Shown piece by piece: positions 1 to 10,990 of a stretch of DNA of 64,000 nt (positions are counted from its first letter, which is position 1; each line of letters begins with the position of its first letter). The stretch is taken from NCBI GenBank assembly GCA_942486035.1, contig CALNXK010000107.1:1515001-1579000 (forward strand). Direction: 5' to 3'. The DNA comes from Porites lobata. Its lineage: Eukaryota; Cnidaria; Anthozoa; Scleractinia; Poritidae. Both the position numbers and the translations under genes were made by a program. The notes under the pieces are model-generated. The model was not told where the DNA came from and did not search any database. It worked only from the letters and a program-made list of their open reading frames with translations.

Positions 1-258
1 CTATTTTTGCCATTGAATGGAACGTTATCAGTCCTGACATTATTTCAAATCACCATTTGTCAAGCTCATTTATTGTTTCCACTTCTTAAGTCTAAATGGT
101 TGATTTTCTCCATCTAGGAAATGTTACTATACTTTATTCATGTTCATAAGGTGTTTTTTATGGATTGCAAGGAGTATTGAGATTTATAGCAAGAAGTGGC
201 GATCTTATCATCACCAGTTTATGTGTTGATAAAAATGGTTTGTTTAATTGTTTTTCAG

Positions 259-384
259 GCTGAAAAAAGACAACAAATGAGGCAAGCTGGTCAGAGATTG
301 ATATTTAAATGGACTGCATTCTTTAGAGGAGAGTCTGGATTTAGAGGACAACAGCATCACAGTCTAGGAATTACAACTGGTTTG
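259..384 (+). CDS. Candidate internal exon, unknown protein
   Basis: Seen: a pyrimidine-rich tract ending in ttttcag immediately precedes GCTGAAAAAAG, and the open frame runs 126 bp (42 codons, phase 0 to 0) to TTG followed by the donor gtacgt. The peptide begins AEKRQQMRQAGQRLIFKW and continues TAFFRGESGFRGQQHHSLG; it is basic, with a Gly/Arg-rich middle. No family was recognised. The frame stays open upstream into the intron, so the exon boundary rests on the splice signals alone. A second phase 0-0 exon that also starts with Ala-Glu-Lys lies at 6246-6326, and both segments are followed by a copy of the same dispersed repeat (865-975, 6412-6535), so the two may be paralogous pieces of one duplicated segment or two exons of one gene. 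Alternative: chance ORF beside a good acceptor. Confidence 0.35.
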
Positions 385-864
385 GTACGTAGGAATAATT
401 TATTATTAATAGCTACCCTACTTCATTTAAGAGACTTGGGTTTACGTCACTCTGTCTATGACCGGCCTGGGAGATCACTAAGGGTGCTTTCCATTTGTCA
501 GAACTGACTAGCCAGACCATTCCCATTGCAATGAGAATTTCACTTTTAATCAAACTATTCAGTCAGATAAGTCAAATGCTAAATGAACTCAATTCTCTTT
601 CCAGCGGACACTGCAGGGACCTCAAGTTAGTGTCATCATTACCGAGAGTCCGTAATAGCGAAAGTTTATACTTTCAGGCAAAACGTCTGAAATTCATTTT
701 TGCCTGTGATTTTGCCGCTATCTGTATTATCGGGGTGTGCGTTATAGCAGGGTGTCTGCAAGGCAAGAAGGAGATGATTTTTCAGCAAAAACTCTTTGTA
801 AAAGTTCTATTTCATTGTCAAATTGACCAGTCCAGCCAAGGTCCAGCCAGCCAGTTCTGACTTT
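385..864. other. Putative intron sequence with MITE remnant
   Basis: No coding signal beyond the exon. Between about 640 and 760 there are short inverted phrases of the type GTCCGTAATAGCG / TTATCGGGGTGTGCG, resembling the Tigger-like short elements seen elsewhere in this window (for example 44829-45600), but the ends are too eroded to define an element. Confidence 0.3.
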
Positions 865-975
865 TGGAAAGTGCCCTGAGTGTGGGGTAAGCTGGCTCAG
901 GGTTTTTCTCTGATAAGGAAGTGGACATTTGCAGTGGTTATAATCACCCAGCTGTTGTTGTACAGCCATTTTTTT
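865..975 (+). repeat. Dispersed repeat, copy 1
   Basis: About 110 bp matching 6412-6535 in the same orientation. Shared phrases include gggtttttctctgat/ggggttttcctcct, aagtggac and cacccagctgttgtt. Each copy lies a few hundred bases or less downstream of a candidate exon starting GCTGAAAA. No coding content was recognised. Confidence 0.5.
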
Positions 976-1639
976 TATTAGTAATTGGAGGCAGCATGGC
1001 CGAGCAGGAGTGGATAATTAAGTATTTATTATTATTATTATTATCTTATTAACTTAAAAATTAATGTTTCTTGAGATAGATCATAGTCATCACAAGCCAA
1101 TGTAAAGCTGTTGTCAGATCACAAAATTTAAAAATTACAAAGTATAAAAAGTTAATAGTCTGCAGGCAATTCTTTTTGTTAAAATTTTTTAATGAATTTT
1201 AAAAGAAGCAAGACTTCATTTATTTATTCTGTTAGGAAACAGTTTTCGCAGAAAAATAGACATCCATGTATAGGTACTGTAGGGAGACTAATTCTTCCTT
1301 TCTACCTGACAGTCAAATTTACCTGTATTATTTCTTGCATCTCTGGCCATTTAACAGAACCCCTCCCACTTGGTGATGTTGCGGGAGATTCTTTGGCCAT
1401 CACAAGTTGGATATCAAAAACATTTCTTCAATTAAAGGGATGACTTTTCAAGAAGCAGAGGGATCGTGGTCCTCCATTGGTGATTTCTGGCATTTCAGGT
1501 ATCAGTTTTTTTTAACTTCCTTAACTGTTGAAACTACTACGTTTTGTTTAAGATTTTTCCAGAGGTACACACAATTCCAAATCCCACTGTTTCCCTCTGT
1601 AAAGTATCAAATCTTTTTCAGGCTCCTTCATTAAATCAT
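976..1639. other. Unannotated AT-rich stretch
   Basis: Contains a short (ATT)n run near 1030-1046. A possible donor (catttcag/gtatca, near 1498) and a possible acceptor (tttttccag near 1562) exist, but no convincing open exon connects them. Confidence 0.4.
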
Positions 1640-2907
1640 CCTACTCATCTTATCCATCCAACTTATTCCAGTCATCCTATTCATCCTAGTTAACCAAGCC
1701 AAACCAAGCCAAACCAAGCGTCGTAGTCAACTGAGTAGTCCCAGTCATCACCGTCATTTTAGTCATCAAGTCACCCTAGTCACTCCTGTCATCCCAGTTA
1801 TCCCAGTCATCCCAGTCAGTCTAGTCTCACCTGTCATCCCTGCCATCCTAGTTATGCCAGTCAACCCAGTCATCCCAGTCATTGTAGTCATTCTAATAAA
1901 TCTCACCCACCCTAGTTGTCCTAGTCAACGAGGTCACCACTGTTGTGTCTGTCTCCTTAGTCATCCCAGTCAACCCATTCATCCTTGTCTTCCCAGTCTC
2001 TGTAGTCATCATAGTTATCCAAGCCCACTCACTCATTCCATTCATCACAGCCACCCCATTCATCCCAGTCATCCCTTTTATTCAACATATCCCTGTCATC
2101 AGAGTTATCCCAGTCACCCTAGTCATCTCAGTTATCTCATTACCCCATTCATCCTAATCATCCCAGTAATTCTACTTTTCTGTTTCATCACAATCATCCC
2201 TGTCATCCGTTATATCAGTAAACCAAGTCATCCTATTCATCATAGTCTTGCCAATTATTGTCTTAGTTGTTGTAGTCATGCAGTCATCCTAGGCATCCCA
2301 GGCATCCCAGTCATTCTGTTTTCAAGTCATCTCGTTAATATTCATCCTAATCATGCAAGTTATTCCAGCCATTCAAAGCATCCCAGTCATCCTAGTTATC
2401 CCAGTCATCTCAGCCATCCAAGTCATCTCATTATTATTCATCCCTTTCATCCTATTCATGCAAATTATCCCAGACATCCTGGTTATCTCAGTTATCCCAG
2501 TAACCCTAGTCATCCAAGTCATCCTAGTCATTCCCTTCATCCTTGTCATCCTAGTATCCCACTCATTCCAGTCATCCCAGTCATCTTAGTCATTCCCTTT
2601 ATCCTTGTCATCCTAGTCTTTCCAGTCATTCCAGGCATCCAAATTATTTCAGTCATTCTAGCCATTCTAGTCATCCTTTTCATCCCAGTCATACCAGGCA
2701 CCCTTGTCATCTCAGTTATCTCATCATCCTAGTTATCCCAGTTTTTGAAGTCATCCCTGTTATCACAGTTATCCCAGTCACCTAGTAAGTTATCCTAATC
2801 ATCCAAGTCACTCCCGTCATCCCAGTAAACCTAGTCCTCCTAGCCATCCCAGTGATCCTAGTCTTTCCAGTTATCCAAGTTATCCAAGCCATCCCAGTCA
2901 CTCCAGT
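1640..2907 (+). repeat. Degenerate 9-bp tandem array (AGTCATCCC family)
   Basis: Repeats of AGTCATCCC, AGTCATCCT, AGTTATCCC, AGTCACCCT and similar, all in the same orientation and more diverged than the array at 15741-23070. Insertions of 1-3 bp break the 9-bp register repeatedly. ORFs rich in Ser-His-Pro, or Val-Ile-Pro in the next frame, arise simply because the unit is a multiple of three; they are not evidence of a protein. Flanked at its 3' end by an inserted LINE fragment. Confidence 0.9.
2900..2907 (+). repeat. Target-site duplication, left copy
   Basis: ACTCCAGT here and again at 3571-3578, directly bracketing the LINE fragment and both within array-type sequence. The array is itself repetitive, so chance recurrence of this octamer is possible. 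Confidence 0.5.
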
Positions 2908-3570
2908 TAATTACAAGAATTGAAAGGACACAGAGGCGTGCCACTAAATATATTCTCAAATTGCCTTTTTCCTGCACAATTTCTTACATGAATAGACCTA
3001 AAAATCTTTGGATCTGCTTCCATTAACATTCTGGCACGAGTATCTAGATATGGTGTTTTTTTTTGAAAATCATTCATGGTCTTGCATTGGTAGATCCATC
3101 AATCGCATCACGAGGCCTACCAGATCTTTATCTAGTGGTGTTATTAAATTTGTAGAGCCTGAATGTCAGACAGCAACTTAACAAAAGTCCTATTAATATC
3201 ATCAGATGCATACGCATCTGGAACATTGTTGTTGATGAACTGAACCTGTGCATGAATGCCCTGAACGATTTTTAAACAGGCAATGGTAGAGTATTACAAA
3301 ACTGCCTTAAGTAATTACGACTGTGAAAATCCCCACACTTCTTAGTCTGTCTGTCTTAAATGTAATAAGTCTTGTAGTCTTGCGCGGCCTGTCTCGTAAG
3401 CTTTTAATTTTATGATTATGTATTTTAACTATTCTTATATTTTTTAATTTTCTGGGCCCGCAGTAACTGGCTTGCACTGTTGCCGAATCCCTGCAACTTT
3501 ATCTTTGTAACTTTTTACCTGAATGGAATTATATTATGTTGGCAAAGCTAATAAAATAAAATATAAAAAT
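2908..3570 (+). mobile_element. 5'-truncated non-LTR retrotransposon (LINE) ORF2 tail, pseudogene
   Basis: Seen: from about 2912 a frame reads RIERTQRRATKYILKLPF, the post-RT C-terminal motif common in LINE ORF2 proteins. It continues in shifted frames with LDMVFFLKIIHGLALVDPS near 3040-3100, an RIWNIVVDELNLCMNALNDF-like segment near 3215-3270, and ENPHTS*SVCLKCNKSCSLARPVS with a final stop at 3397-3399. Several frameshifts and stops make it a dead copy. An AT-rich tail ending aataaaataaaatataaaaat follows, and then the 9-bp array resumes. The flanking ACTCCAGT repeats support insertion by target-primed reverse transcription. Inference: a CR1/L2-like or related family; the polymerase core is absent, so the clade cannot be fixed. 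Confidence 0.8.
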
Positions 3571-3578
3571 ACTCCAGT
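3571..3578 (+). repeat. Target-site duplication, right copy
   Basis: ACTCCAGT, matching 2900-2907; the 9-bp array then continues to 3611. Confidence 0.5.
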
Positions 3579-3611
3579 CATCCAAATAATCCCAGTCATC
3601 TCAGTCACCCT

Positions 3612-3860
3612 CAGGGTTCACACGCACCATGAAAGTCCTTGAAAATTGCAGTCAGTGCTGGAAAGTTCTTGAATTTCAGTGCTAACTTTATCAAACCCAG
3701 ATTGTCAAGTGCTTAAAGGAGCAAACTCAAAAAGACCTTCTTGATAAAAATTAAAATTGCAGTCATGTTGTGGAAGAACTAAAAAAGACAGACTCAAGTC
3801 TGTCATTGGTATTCTTGAAAAATGCTTGAATTTTTTGTTCAGAAAAGGGTACGAACCCTG
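3612..3860. mobile_element. hAT-like MITE
   Basis: 249-bp element with termini CAGGGTTC and GAACCCTG (perfect 8-bp inverted ends; CAGGGTT ends are typical of hAT elements). The interior holds repeated 'ccttgaaaa/cttgaattt' phrases in both orientations and no transposase. It sits inside 9-bp array sequence. The flanking 8-mers (gtcaccct and ctacctag) do not match, so no target duplication is preserved. Confidence 0.65.
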
Positions 3861-3989
3861 CTACCTAGTCATCCTGGTCATTCTAGCTATCCTTGTTATC
3901 CCAGTTATCCCTGTCATCCCAGTCCTCCTCTCATCTTAGTTATTCTAGTCATAATTATCCCATCTCAGTTATCCCAGTAACTGTAGGAC
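3861..3989 (+). repeat. Fragment of the 9-bp array
   Basis: Cctagtcatcctggtcattc-type units resume directly after the MITE. This fragment resembles 5206-5320 closely, including the shared 'ccctgct..cctagtcat' start, so the purine-rich array at 3990-5205 is bracketed by two related segments. Confidence 0.85.
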
Positions 3990-5205
3990 AGCAGACATCG
4001 GAGATAAGACATCAGACATCAGATATCAAACATCGAAAATCGGACGTCGGACATCGGACGTGGGGCATAGGACATAAGACATCCGACATTCGGGTAAAAA
4101 ATTGGACAAAAAACTTGACAAGAAATCGAACAAGAAAAATCGGACAAGAAATCGGATAAAAAAAATTGGACAAACTATCGGACAAGAAATCCGACAAAAA
4201 ATGGGACAAGAGGTCGAGCAACAAATTGGACAATAAATCGGACAAAAAAATAGGACTTAAAATAATTGAACAAAATCGAACAAAAAATTGGACAAGAAAA
4301 ATCAGACGAAAAATCAGACAAAAACTTTGGACAGTAAAAATCGCACAAAAAATTGAACAAAATATCAAAGAAAAATCGTACATGGGACATGGGTCATCGG
4401 ACAGTGGACAAGAGAGATTGAAAATCAGACGTCAGACATCGACATCAAAAAAAATCGCGCAATAAATCGAACAAAAAATCAGACAAGATATTGAAAAAAA
4501 AAATCGACCAAAAAAGTGGACAAAAAAAATCAGACGAAAAATGTACAAAAAATCGGACAAAATATCTTACAAGAAATCAGACAAGTTGAACAAAAAATCG
4601 GACAAACAAGCAGACAAGTAATTGGACAAAAAGTCGGACAATAACATGGGACATGGGACATCAGACATCGAAAATCAGACATTGGACATGAGACATCAGA
4701 TATTAGGCATCAGCTGTCAGACATCTGACACCGAACATCAGATATCAGACATCGAAAATCGGACATTGGACTTTGGACATCGGACCTCTGACATCAAAAA
4801 TCAGGCATATCGTATATCGGACATAAGACATCAGTCATCGAACATCAGACATTGAAAGTGCGACATCGGACATGGGACATGGGATATGGAACATGGAACA
4901 TCGGACATTGGACTTTAGACATCAGAAATCAGACATAAGACATCAGACATCCAACAGTCATAAAAAAATCGGACAAAGAAATCAGACAACAAATCGACAA
5001 AACAATGGGAAAAAAATCGGGCAAAAATATCGGACAAAAAAGGAACACAGAAATTGGGCAAAAAATCGAACAAGAAATCGGAAAAAAATTGGACAAAAAA
5101 ATCGAGCTAAAAATGTTTCAAGAAATCAGTCAAAAAAATAGGACAAGAAATTGAACAAAAAATCAGACAAACAATGGAACAAAAAATCGAAGAGAAAATC
5201 AGACC
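3990..5205 (+). repeat. Purine-rich compound tandem array (7-bp and 12-bp units)
   Basis: Two alternating block types. Blocks at about 3998-4100 and 4640-4960 are built of the 7-bp unit GACATCA/GACATCG. Blocks at about 4100-4640 and 4965-5200 are built of a roughly 12-bp unit, ATCGGACAARAA. The + strand is purine-rich, opposite in skew to the pyrimidine-rich 9-bp arrays on either side. ORFs reading KKSDKKWDKR-like or HQTSDIKHRKSD-like peptides, and Phe/Leu-rich ones on the minus strand, follow from the repeat and are not credible genes. Confidence 0.9.
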
Positions 5206-6062
5206 CTGCTGCAACCTAGTCATTACGGGCATTCTAGTTATCCCTGTCATCCTCTCGTCCTAGTTATTCTAGTAATAGTCATCCCAGTCATCCTTGTAAT
5301 CGCAGTTATCCCAGTAACCCTAGTCATCCAAGTCATCCTAATATTCCACTCATTGCAGTCACTCTAGTCATCTCAGTCTCTCCAGTTATCCCAGTCATTC
5401 CAGTCATCCTACTCTTCCTATTCATCTCAGTCATACCAGAAACCCTAGTCGTGTTAGTTATCTCATCACCCTTGTCATCCTTGTCACTCCAGTTCTTCTC
5501 CTTATTCTTTCCATCACAGTCACTTATCCCAATCATCCCAGTCACCCTAGTCATCACAGTAATTCTACCTATCCTTTTCATCTCAGTCACTCCTGTCATC
5601 CCAATCATCCTATTTATTCTTGTCATCCCAAGAGCATAAATCATCCAAGTCACCCTGGTTATGTCTCAGTTATCTCAGTCATCCAAGTCATCATAGTCAT
5701 CAGTTTTTCTAGTTATCCCTGTCATCACAGTTATCCCAGTCATCCCAGTCACCTGAGTCATCCTGGTCATCGTAGTCATCCCAGTCATCCCAGTCAATCC
5801 AGTCCTCTTAGTCATTCCAGTCATCCATGTCATTCCCAGTCATCCCAGTCACCCCAGCCATCCTATATCCTAGTCTTAACAGTTATCATATTCACCCTTG
5901 CCATCCTAATCATCCCAGTCATCCTGCTCACCCCAGTCACCTCAGTCATCTCATTTATCCCAGTTACTCCAGTCATCTTACTCATCCCAGTTATCCCAGT
6001 CATTCAAGTCACCCTAGTTACCTCATTAGTCATCTTAATCATTGTAGTCAGTCTTGCAGTCT
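5206..6062 (+). repeat. Degenerate 9-bp tandem array, second block
   Basis: Same AGTCATCCC-type unit and orientation as 1640-2907 and 15741-23070, at moderate divergence. It fades out near gtctttttaagggctg. Confidence 0.9.
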
Positions 6063-6245
6063 TTTTAAGGGCTGCACATGTGCACCATGTGTTTAGGTAG
6101 TTACACCCCTCCTATGAAGTCATTTACATTTGTGACTCAATCTTAGACATTGAACTAAAAAAATACCTACATGCCAAAAGTCAGCAAGGAGTCATAAATA
6201 AGTTAACAATTGAGTAAAAATGAATTCTTATTTTTTTTTTCTCAG

Positions 6246-6326
6246 GCTGAAAAGAAGAGCGGATTTGGCAAACTGGTCAGCAATTCATCAATAGCAGGGG
6301 TTCAAAAGCCAACAGTGCAGAGGCTG
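6246..6326 (+). CDS. Candidate internal exon, unknown protein
   Basis: Seen: a poly-T tract plus ctcag precedes GCTGAAAAGAAG; the open frame of 81 bp (27 codons, phase 0 to 0) ends at CTG before gtatca. The peptide starts AEKKSGFGKLVSNSSIAG and ends VQKPTVQRL; it is rich in Ser/Lys and probably unstructured. No family recognised. It resembles the exon at 259-384 in its first ~37 bases (GCTGAAAA, GGCAA-CTGGTCAG) and in being followed by the same dispersed repeat, which suggests an ancient segmental duplication. Either this is an exon of the same gene as 259-384 or one of the two is a decayed copy. Confidence 0.35.
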
Positions 6327-6411
6327 GTATCATCAAAGTCAACTCATTATTTATTACTTACTGTTACAACCAGTACCCTGCCTCAACACAGGTACTTGGT
6401 TTTAAAATATT

Positions 6412-6535
6412 TCTGACCCTGCCCGGGAGGTCATTGAATGCGGGGTACAGCTGGCCCGGGGTTTTCCTCCTAGGAGCAAGTGGACGTACGGGGAGGTTTT
6501 TCACCCAGCTGTTGTTCCACAACCCCCATTCAACA
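6412..6535 (+). repeat. Dispersed repeat, copy 2
   Basis: Direct homolog of 865-975, richer in G/C here, ending at the shared cacccagctgttgtt phrase. Confidence 0.5.
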
Positions 6536-6540
6536 TCAGT

Positions 6541-7737
6541 AGGCAAATTCATTTAGTTTGGCAGTGAAAAAAAAACACCAAAAACAAAAACAAAAAACCG
6601 AAGAATATTGACTATTTCAACAAATAGGACTTTATGCATTGTTCAAAGCAGGTCCGTGGTATTCCCAACAGGAGTGAATTGATTCACTTGCAATATTTTT
6701 TTCTTTGAGTTCTACCCATAGTTTACAGCTTTCCAAATTCAAAGAAAACCTACTTCATTTATTCAATCAAAATTCAGTCACTGTAGGATCTTTAGCACAT
6801 TTCAGCCATGGAGTAGATTGCTGAATATGTAGTGAGATCAAATTTTAATTAGGAATTCTGTAATTCACTATTGGAGGGAATACTTAAGGTATCTGTATTA
6901 CAAGAATAATGATATATTATACAGTGTGTGTGCCACCATTTCTGTACAAAAAAAGGGTCAATGAGAAAATTTTATAAAAAGTTTCTTTAGTTTTTGAAGT
7001 AAATGAGTCACCATCCAGTTCAATTTAACAACTGGACAGAGACGTATCAATTAGGCAAAGTTTTCCAATTGGATTATTTTGTTCCAAAAAAACAGCTTAT
7101 TTGTACCACTTACAAATTAAGTTCAAACAGAAGATTCCTTTGAGTAGTATATACATTATTCAATTTTACAAAGGTTATTCACCTCTGGGAAGAAAAGGGA
7201 AAAGGGTTCATTCTTGCAAGACAATGGTGAATGAAACTCTGTAGCCAAGAATGATTATATTAATTAGTAATTAGAAATGACATTTCCTCAGGATTTGGCA
7301 ATTTTATCAAAGATGAAAGACAGTTTTTCATCGGCTAACTAGATACAGAGAAATTGTTTAAAAAAATAATTTAAGACCAGTTTGGTGTGGTAAAGAATAG
7401 CAAAATTGAGCTGAACTAGTTTTGGTATGGGCTAAGGGTTCAGGGTCCCAGTGACACATCCCCACCCAAAAATTCATAAAGTACCGCCCTCGGGCCTAGT
7501 GCTTCACTGCTCAAAGGAAATCTTGCTAAAATAATAGTGATAATGATATTATTATAGTATTTAATATAAAGTTATAGTTGTTAGGTGGGTAAGGTTTTAT
7601 AGATTATTACTTACCTAAAACCATAAAAGCTCAATTAAGCCCCTATCTGCCTTTTAAGGAGGGTTGGAGGAGTTAGAGGTGGGGGAGGGGGGTAAATGAG
7701 TAAGGGGGGGGAGAAAGGATATTTTTTATCGTGATAG
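6541..7737. other. Unannotated stretch
   Basis: No recognisable gene or element. It holds an A-rich patch near 6565-6600 and a strongly G-rich patch near 7660-7715 (runs of five to seven G). Confidence 0.4.
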
Positions 7738-7864
7738 GGAAGGGGAAATTAGGGAAAAGGTGGTCTTTTTTATCAATAATCTTTCACAAACTGGCAAAAT
7801 CCTCTTGCAATTGTTTGATGGGAATCAGTTCCTGACATTTCCTGCAAAAGGAATGGCTTTTAAG
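7738..7864 (+). CDS. Candidate internal exon, unknown protein
   Basis: Seen: a strong donor (TTTAAG/gtaagt) at 7864/7865 ends an open frame that reads REKVVFFINNLSQTGKILL then QLFDGNQFLTFPAKGMAFK. The protein-like composition and consensus donor make this one of the better exon candidates. The start is uncertain: the acceptor at 7737 (tttttatcgtgatag) gives a 127-bp exon needing two bases from the previous exon, which does not fit the phase-0 end of 6246-6326; a weaker AG at 7758-7759 would give a phase-0 start. Its end phase (0) fits the next candidate exon at 8117. No family recognised. Confidence 0.35.
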
Positions 7865-8116
7865 GTAAGTTGTGGGGGATGTAATGAATACTAAGGGGAT
7901 CAAGTTAAAAATCTACTCTTAAAGAAATACAATGTAGAGGCTGTGATCAGTGATAGGTAGGGGGGTAGGCTGGGGCTTATAGAGCTTTTACCACAATTAT
8001 ACAGTTGATGACATTGTGCTGCCAGGGTGTAGGTGGGAGTGGCCTTTTTTTCCGTGTAATTGTCTGGGTCTATCAGTCAAAATACGTTAGCCATTCACTT
8101 ACTTTCATTTTCTTAG

Positions 8117-8371
8117 AACAGCGGGAAGCACAATGTTGCCTGTATCTTTAGAGGCATGGGAAGCATTACAACCTTACCACAGCAAACATTAATCACACAG
8201 GCAGAATTTTTTAACTTTGTTTTAATTTTATTCCTTTTGTTGAAGTTCACCACACACTCAATTGTTTTTATAGATCTACCTTCTATTGGAACTCGTCTTC
8301 ATTATAGGAGTTGCTGTGCTTCCTGTGTTATCTTAACACAGTGGAACTATGATTTTTTGAACCTCCTGTGA
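8117..8371 (+). CDS. Candidate exon, possibly terminal
   Basis: Seen: acceptor cattttcttag precedes AACAGCGGGAAG; the open frame reads NSGKHNVACIFRGMGSITT, then LPQQTLITQ and a hydrophobic Phe/Leu-rich run, ending at the stop TGA (8369-8371). It starts in phase 0, compatible with the exon ending at 7864. The hydrophobic second half (FFNFVLILFLLL) could be a membrane segment or read-through of intron sequence; a donor such as cct/gtatct inside the exon would shorten it. No poly(A) signal was seen close downstream. Confidence 0.3.
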   Translation, partial: NSGKHNVACIFRGMGSITTLPQQTLITQAEFFNFVLILFLLLKFTTHSIVFIDLPSIGTRLHYRSCCASCVILTQWNYDFLNLL

Positions 8372-9800
8372 GAATGAGGATTGGTTTTAGAAAACTAGGA
8401 GTTCAAAGAAGTAGAGAGATATTCAGTTTTGTTTTGGGCTTTCTTGCCATTTTCTATTTGAGAAAACACAAGGCGAAATGTAAAAAATGCAGTGACTTCA
8501 GGGGAAGAAAAACAAGTTTTAATATGAATAATCAAGAGGTTCAAAGGACCAGGATTCCACTTATACAGTATTAGTGTTAATTTAATGCTAGAATTAAATA
8601 GTCTTCAGCAAGCTCATTAGCACAATGTTAGCTCTAAACCTCCTAAGTAATATTATTACCTCAGTCAGGGACTATACAGGCTGCAAGAAATAGTAGTACT
8701 GTACAGGTATAGATCTTTAAATTTTCAGGACAACATCAGGCAATACAGATAACCTAAGAGCTATAATATAATTATATGGGTCGAATGTAGACACCTTGAC
8801 CATAACACTTATGATGATCTTCTATTAAGGGAAAAGATAAGCTTGAGCTTTGTCAGCCAAGGCGTCTCTCTGGCTATCAGTGGCCAGGAAGCTACAGCTG
8901 GAATTGGATCTACATTTATAGGCTACACAGCACAGTATGGATAGGAATAGCAAAGCAATTAACCACAGTGACCTTAATCCTTGAAGTCCCAATTTCACTT
9001 GACAAATTCTCCTTACTGTTCTTTCTTACCTCTCTTATGGTACTAGTAAGGAGAATGTATGTAAGTATCAAGTAGGCAGAGTTTGATATTTTTTTTTGGA
9101 TTGTTAATAAGTTGATGATTGGTTTTGGTCTCTGTTGGCACTTCAAAGTAAGGTCAGTGCACTATGGATTTTGCCATCTTCAGGTTAATTAAAAAAAGAA
9201 CTCAAAAGCAACTGGAAATTCTTACGAAACAGTGAGCTTGGGAAAAATCTTGGGAAAATTAGGATCTTAAGTATTATAACACAAAGTAGATTATTCATTA
9301 GCTTACTTGAATGTTACATCTAAGGCAATCTCCAGTCTGCCTGTACTTAATTTGTTTCTAGGCAACTTGAAGTAGTAAGAATTTTTTTTCAAGTTGGTTT
9401 TTTTTAACTAAAACAATTTTTTATTATCTTTTGAGAACTTATTCTTTTACACAGGTTTCACAGACTGCAGATTATTGATTGCATTTATATTCTACTTAAA
9501 TATATTAATTTTCTTGGTGTTACATTTGCTCTGTGGAATTTTTTTTTTTTCAATTTCCATAGGTTTTCAATAGGTCTGGCATGTTAGTTGTAGGAATTTA
9601 CTCCTTGGCATTCTTTTTTTTCCATTTTTCTGCACATAATCAAAGCATTAGTTGAATACATGTTTACATTACGAGGGCACTTGTAGCACCAAGAAGTATC
9701 TAGCTTTGTTTAATATGCTAATGAGCTTGCATTAGTTATCTTAATATTATTAATTTTTTGTTAGGCTTGCTTTAGCGAAGCCTTTGAAAACAGCTGACTT
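8372..9800. other. Unannotated stretch
   Basis: AT-rich sequence with poly-T patches (9090, 9390, 9540, 9610). No exon with both splice signals, no TIR pair and no tandem repeat recognised. Confidence 0.4.
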
Positions 9801-10026
9801 TTCGAGATGCTATCACTGGTTTTCCGACAAAATGATGACTCATGACGTGTCACTAGCCATATCTGGGTATGGCTTCTGATTGGTTGAGACACATTATCCT
9901 TGTGGCACGACCTATCAGAAGCATTACCCAAAGCTGGTTAGTGACACGTCATTAGTATAGGATTTCTTCACTTATTCTTCATTTTTGAGTCATTTCATGG
10001 GGAAACCAGTGGTGTCATCAAGAATT
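9801..10026. mobile_element. Foldback MITE
   Basis: Two arms form an extended imperfect palindrome. The outer parts share ATCACTGGTTTTCC against its reverse complement (ggaaaccagtggtgtcat); the inner parts share CATGACGTGTCACTAGCC against ggttagtgacacgtcat, and GCTTCTGATTGG against cctatcagaagc. No coding content. Confidence 0.7.
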
Positions 10027-10808
10027 GTTGGTTGGTTTCTAAGGCCATTAGCATTTCATTATTATTATTTTTTTAAGTTCTTATTTAATTTCAGACCTCA
10101 GGTGGCACACGCACAAGATTAGGAGCCCATCACTTGGGAAAGGTCATGTTTGAATCTAGCCAATCTCGTCCCTGCTGGGCTGTGGAAGCTCTGCCTCTGA
10201 GAAGGTGTGAATTCTGATGTCCTCTGAGATATTCCAACTGAGAAATCCTGGGAAACTTTGTCTGATCCTGTAATTCATGCTGGGGGCAGTTGGACACTTG
10301 GAAGATTTGGCCGTTTGTTCCCAAGTGGGGAGGACAGCGTGAAGGAAGGTGAGAGTTTGCTTCTCATGTTCTTAGAGTTTCATTCATTCTGTTATAACAC
10401 CACACCTTTTTCCAAAAAAATAAATAGATGACCATTTCGATCAAGAAAGTTGCTTGTCTGCAAACAATATGTCTGGGAATGTTCATTGTTGAGGACGAAA
10501 AACGGGGGTGCAAGAACGTGCTCCCCGGCTCACGTAGTAGGTGTGTCGACGGATGATTCGAGGGCAGAGAACTGAGCACTGAGTGGCATTGGTCTGGCTT
10601 GGGTGGATTTTCACAAATCACATCAAATTGAGCTGATAGTCACTAAGAATCTCTCTAATGGGGGGCAACTGGTTAAGGATTTCTCTTCTAAACCTAAAGC
10701 TTTTCATTTCCTAACAATAAATAGTATAGTATAGCACAAAAACAAAATTAGCATATAAACCATTCCTATAATTCCCAAATTTTGCGCTGATATTTTTCGA
10801 CCACCTGA

Positions 10809-10990
10809 AAATTTAACTAAAACTGTAAAAACGAAACAAAAGTCTTCAATAGGTCCAAATTTATTTCATTTCCATCTTTTTCCTACCTGATTAGCTGCAA
10901 ATTTAACTAAAACCATAAAAACAAAACAACGCTCATAAATAGGTACAAATTTATTTCATTTTCATCTTTTTCCTACGTCAGATTATAACA
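10809..10990 (+). repeat. Tandem duplication, 90-bp unit
   Basis: Two copies, with atttaactaaaac at 10811 and 10901, followed in each by tttatttcatttycatcttt and tcctac. It lies inside the interval between the inverted arms. Confidence 0.8.

Noticed and set aside
4012..5141. Lys/Asp-rich and Phe/Leu-rich ORFs
   Set aside because: Products of the 7-bp/12-bp purine-rich array read in different frames.
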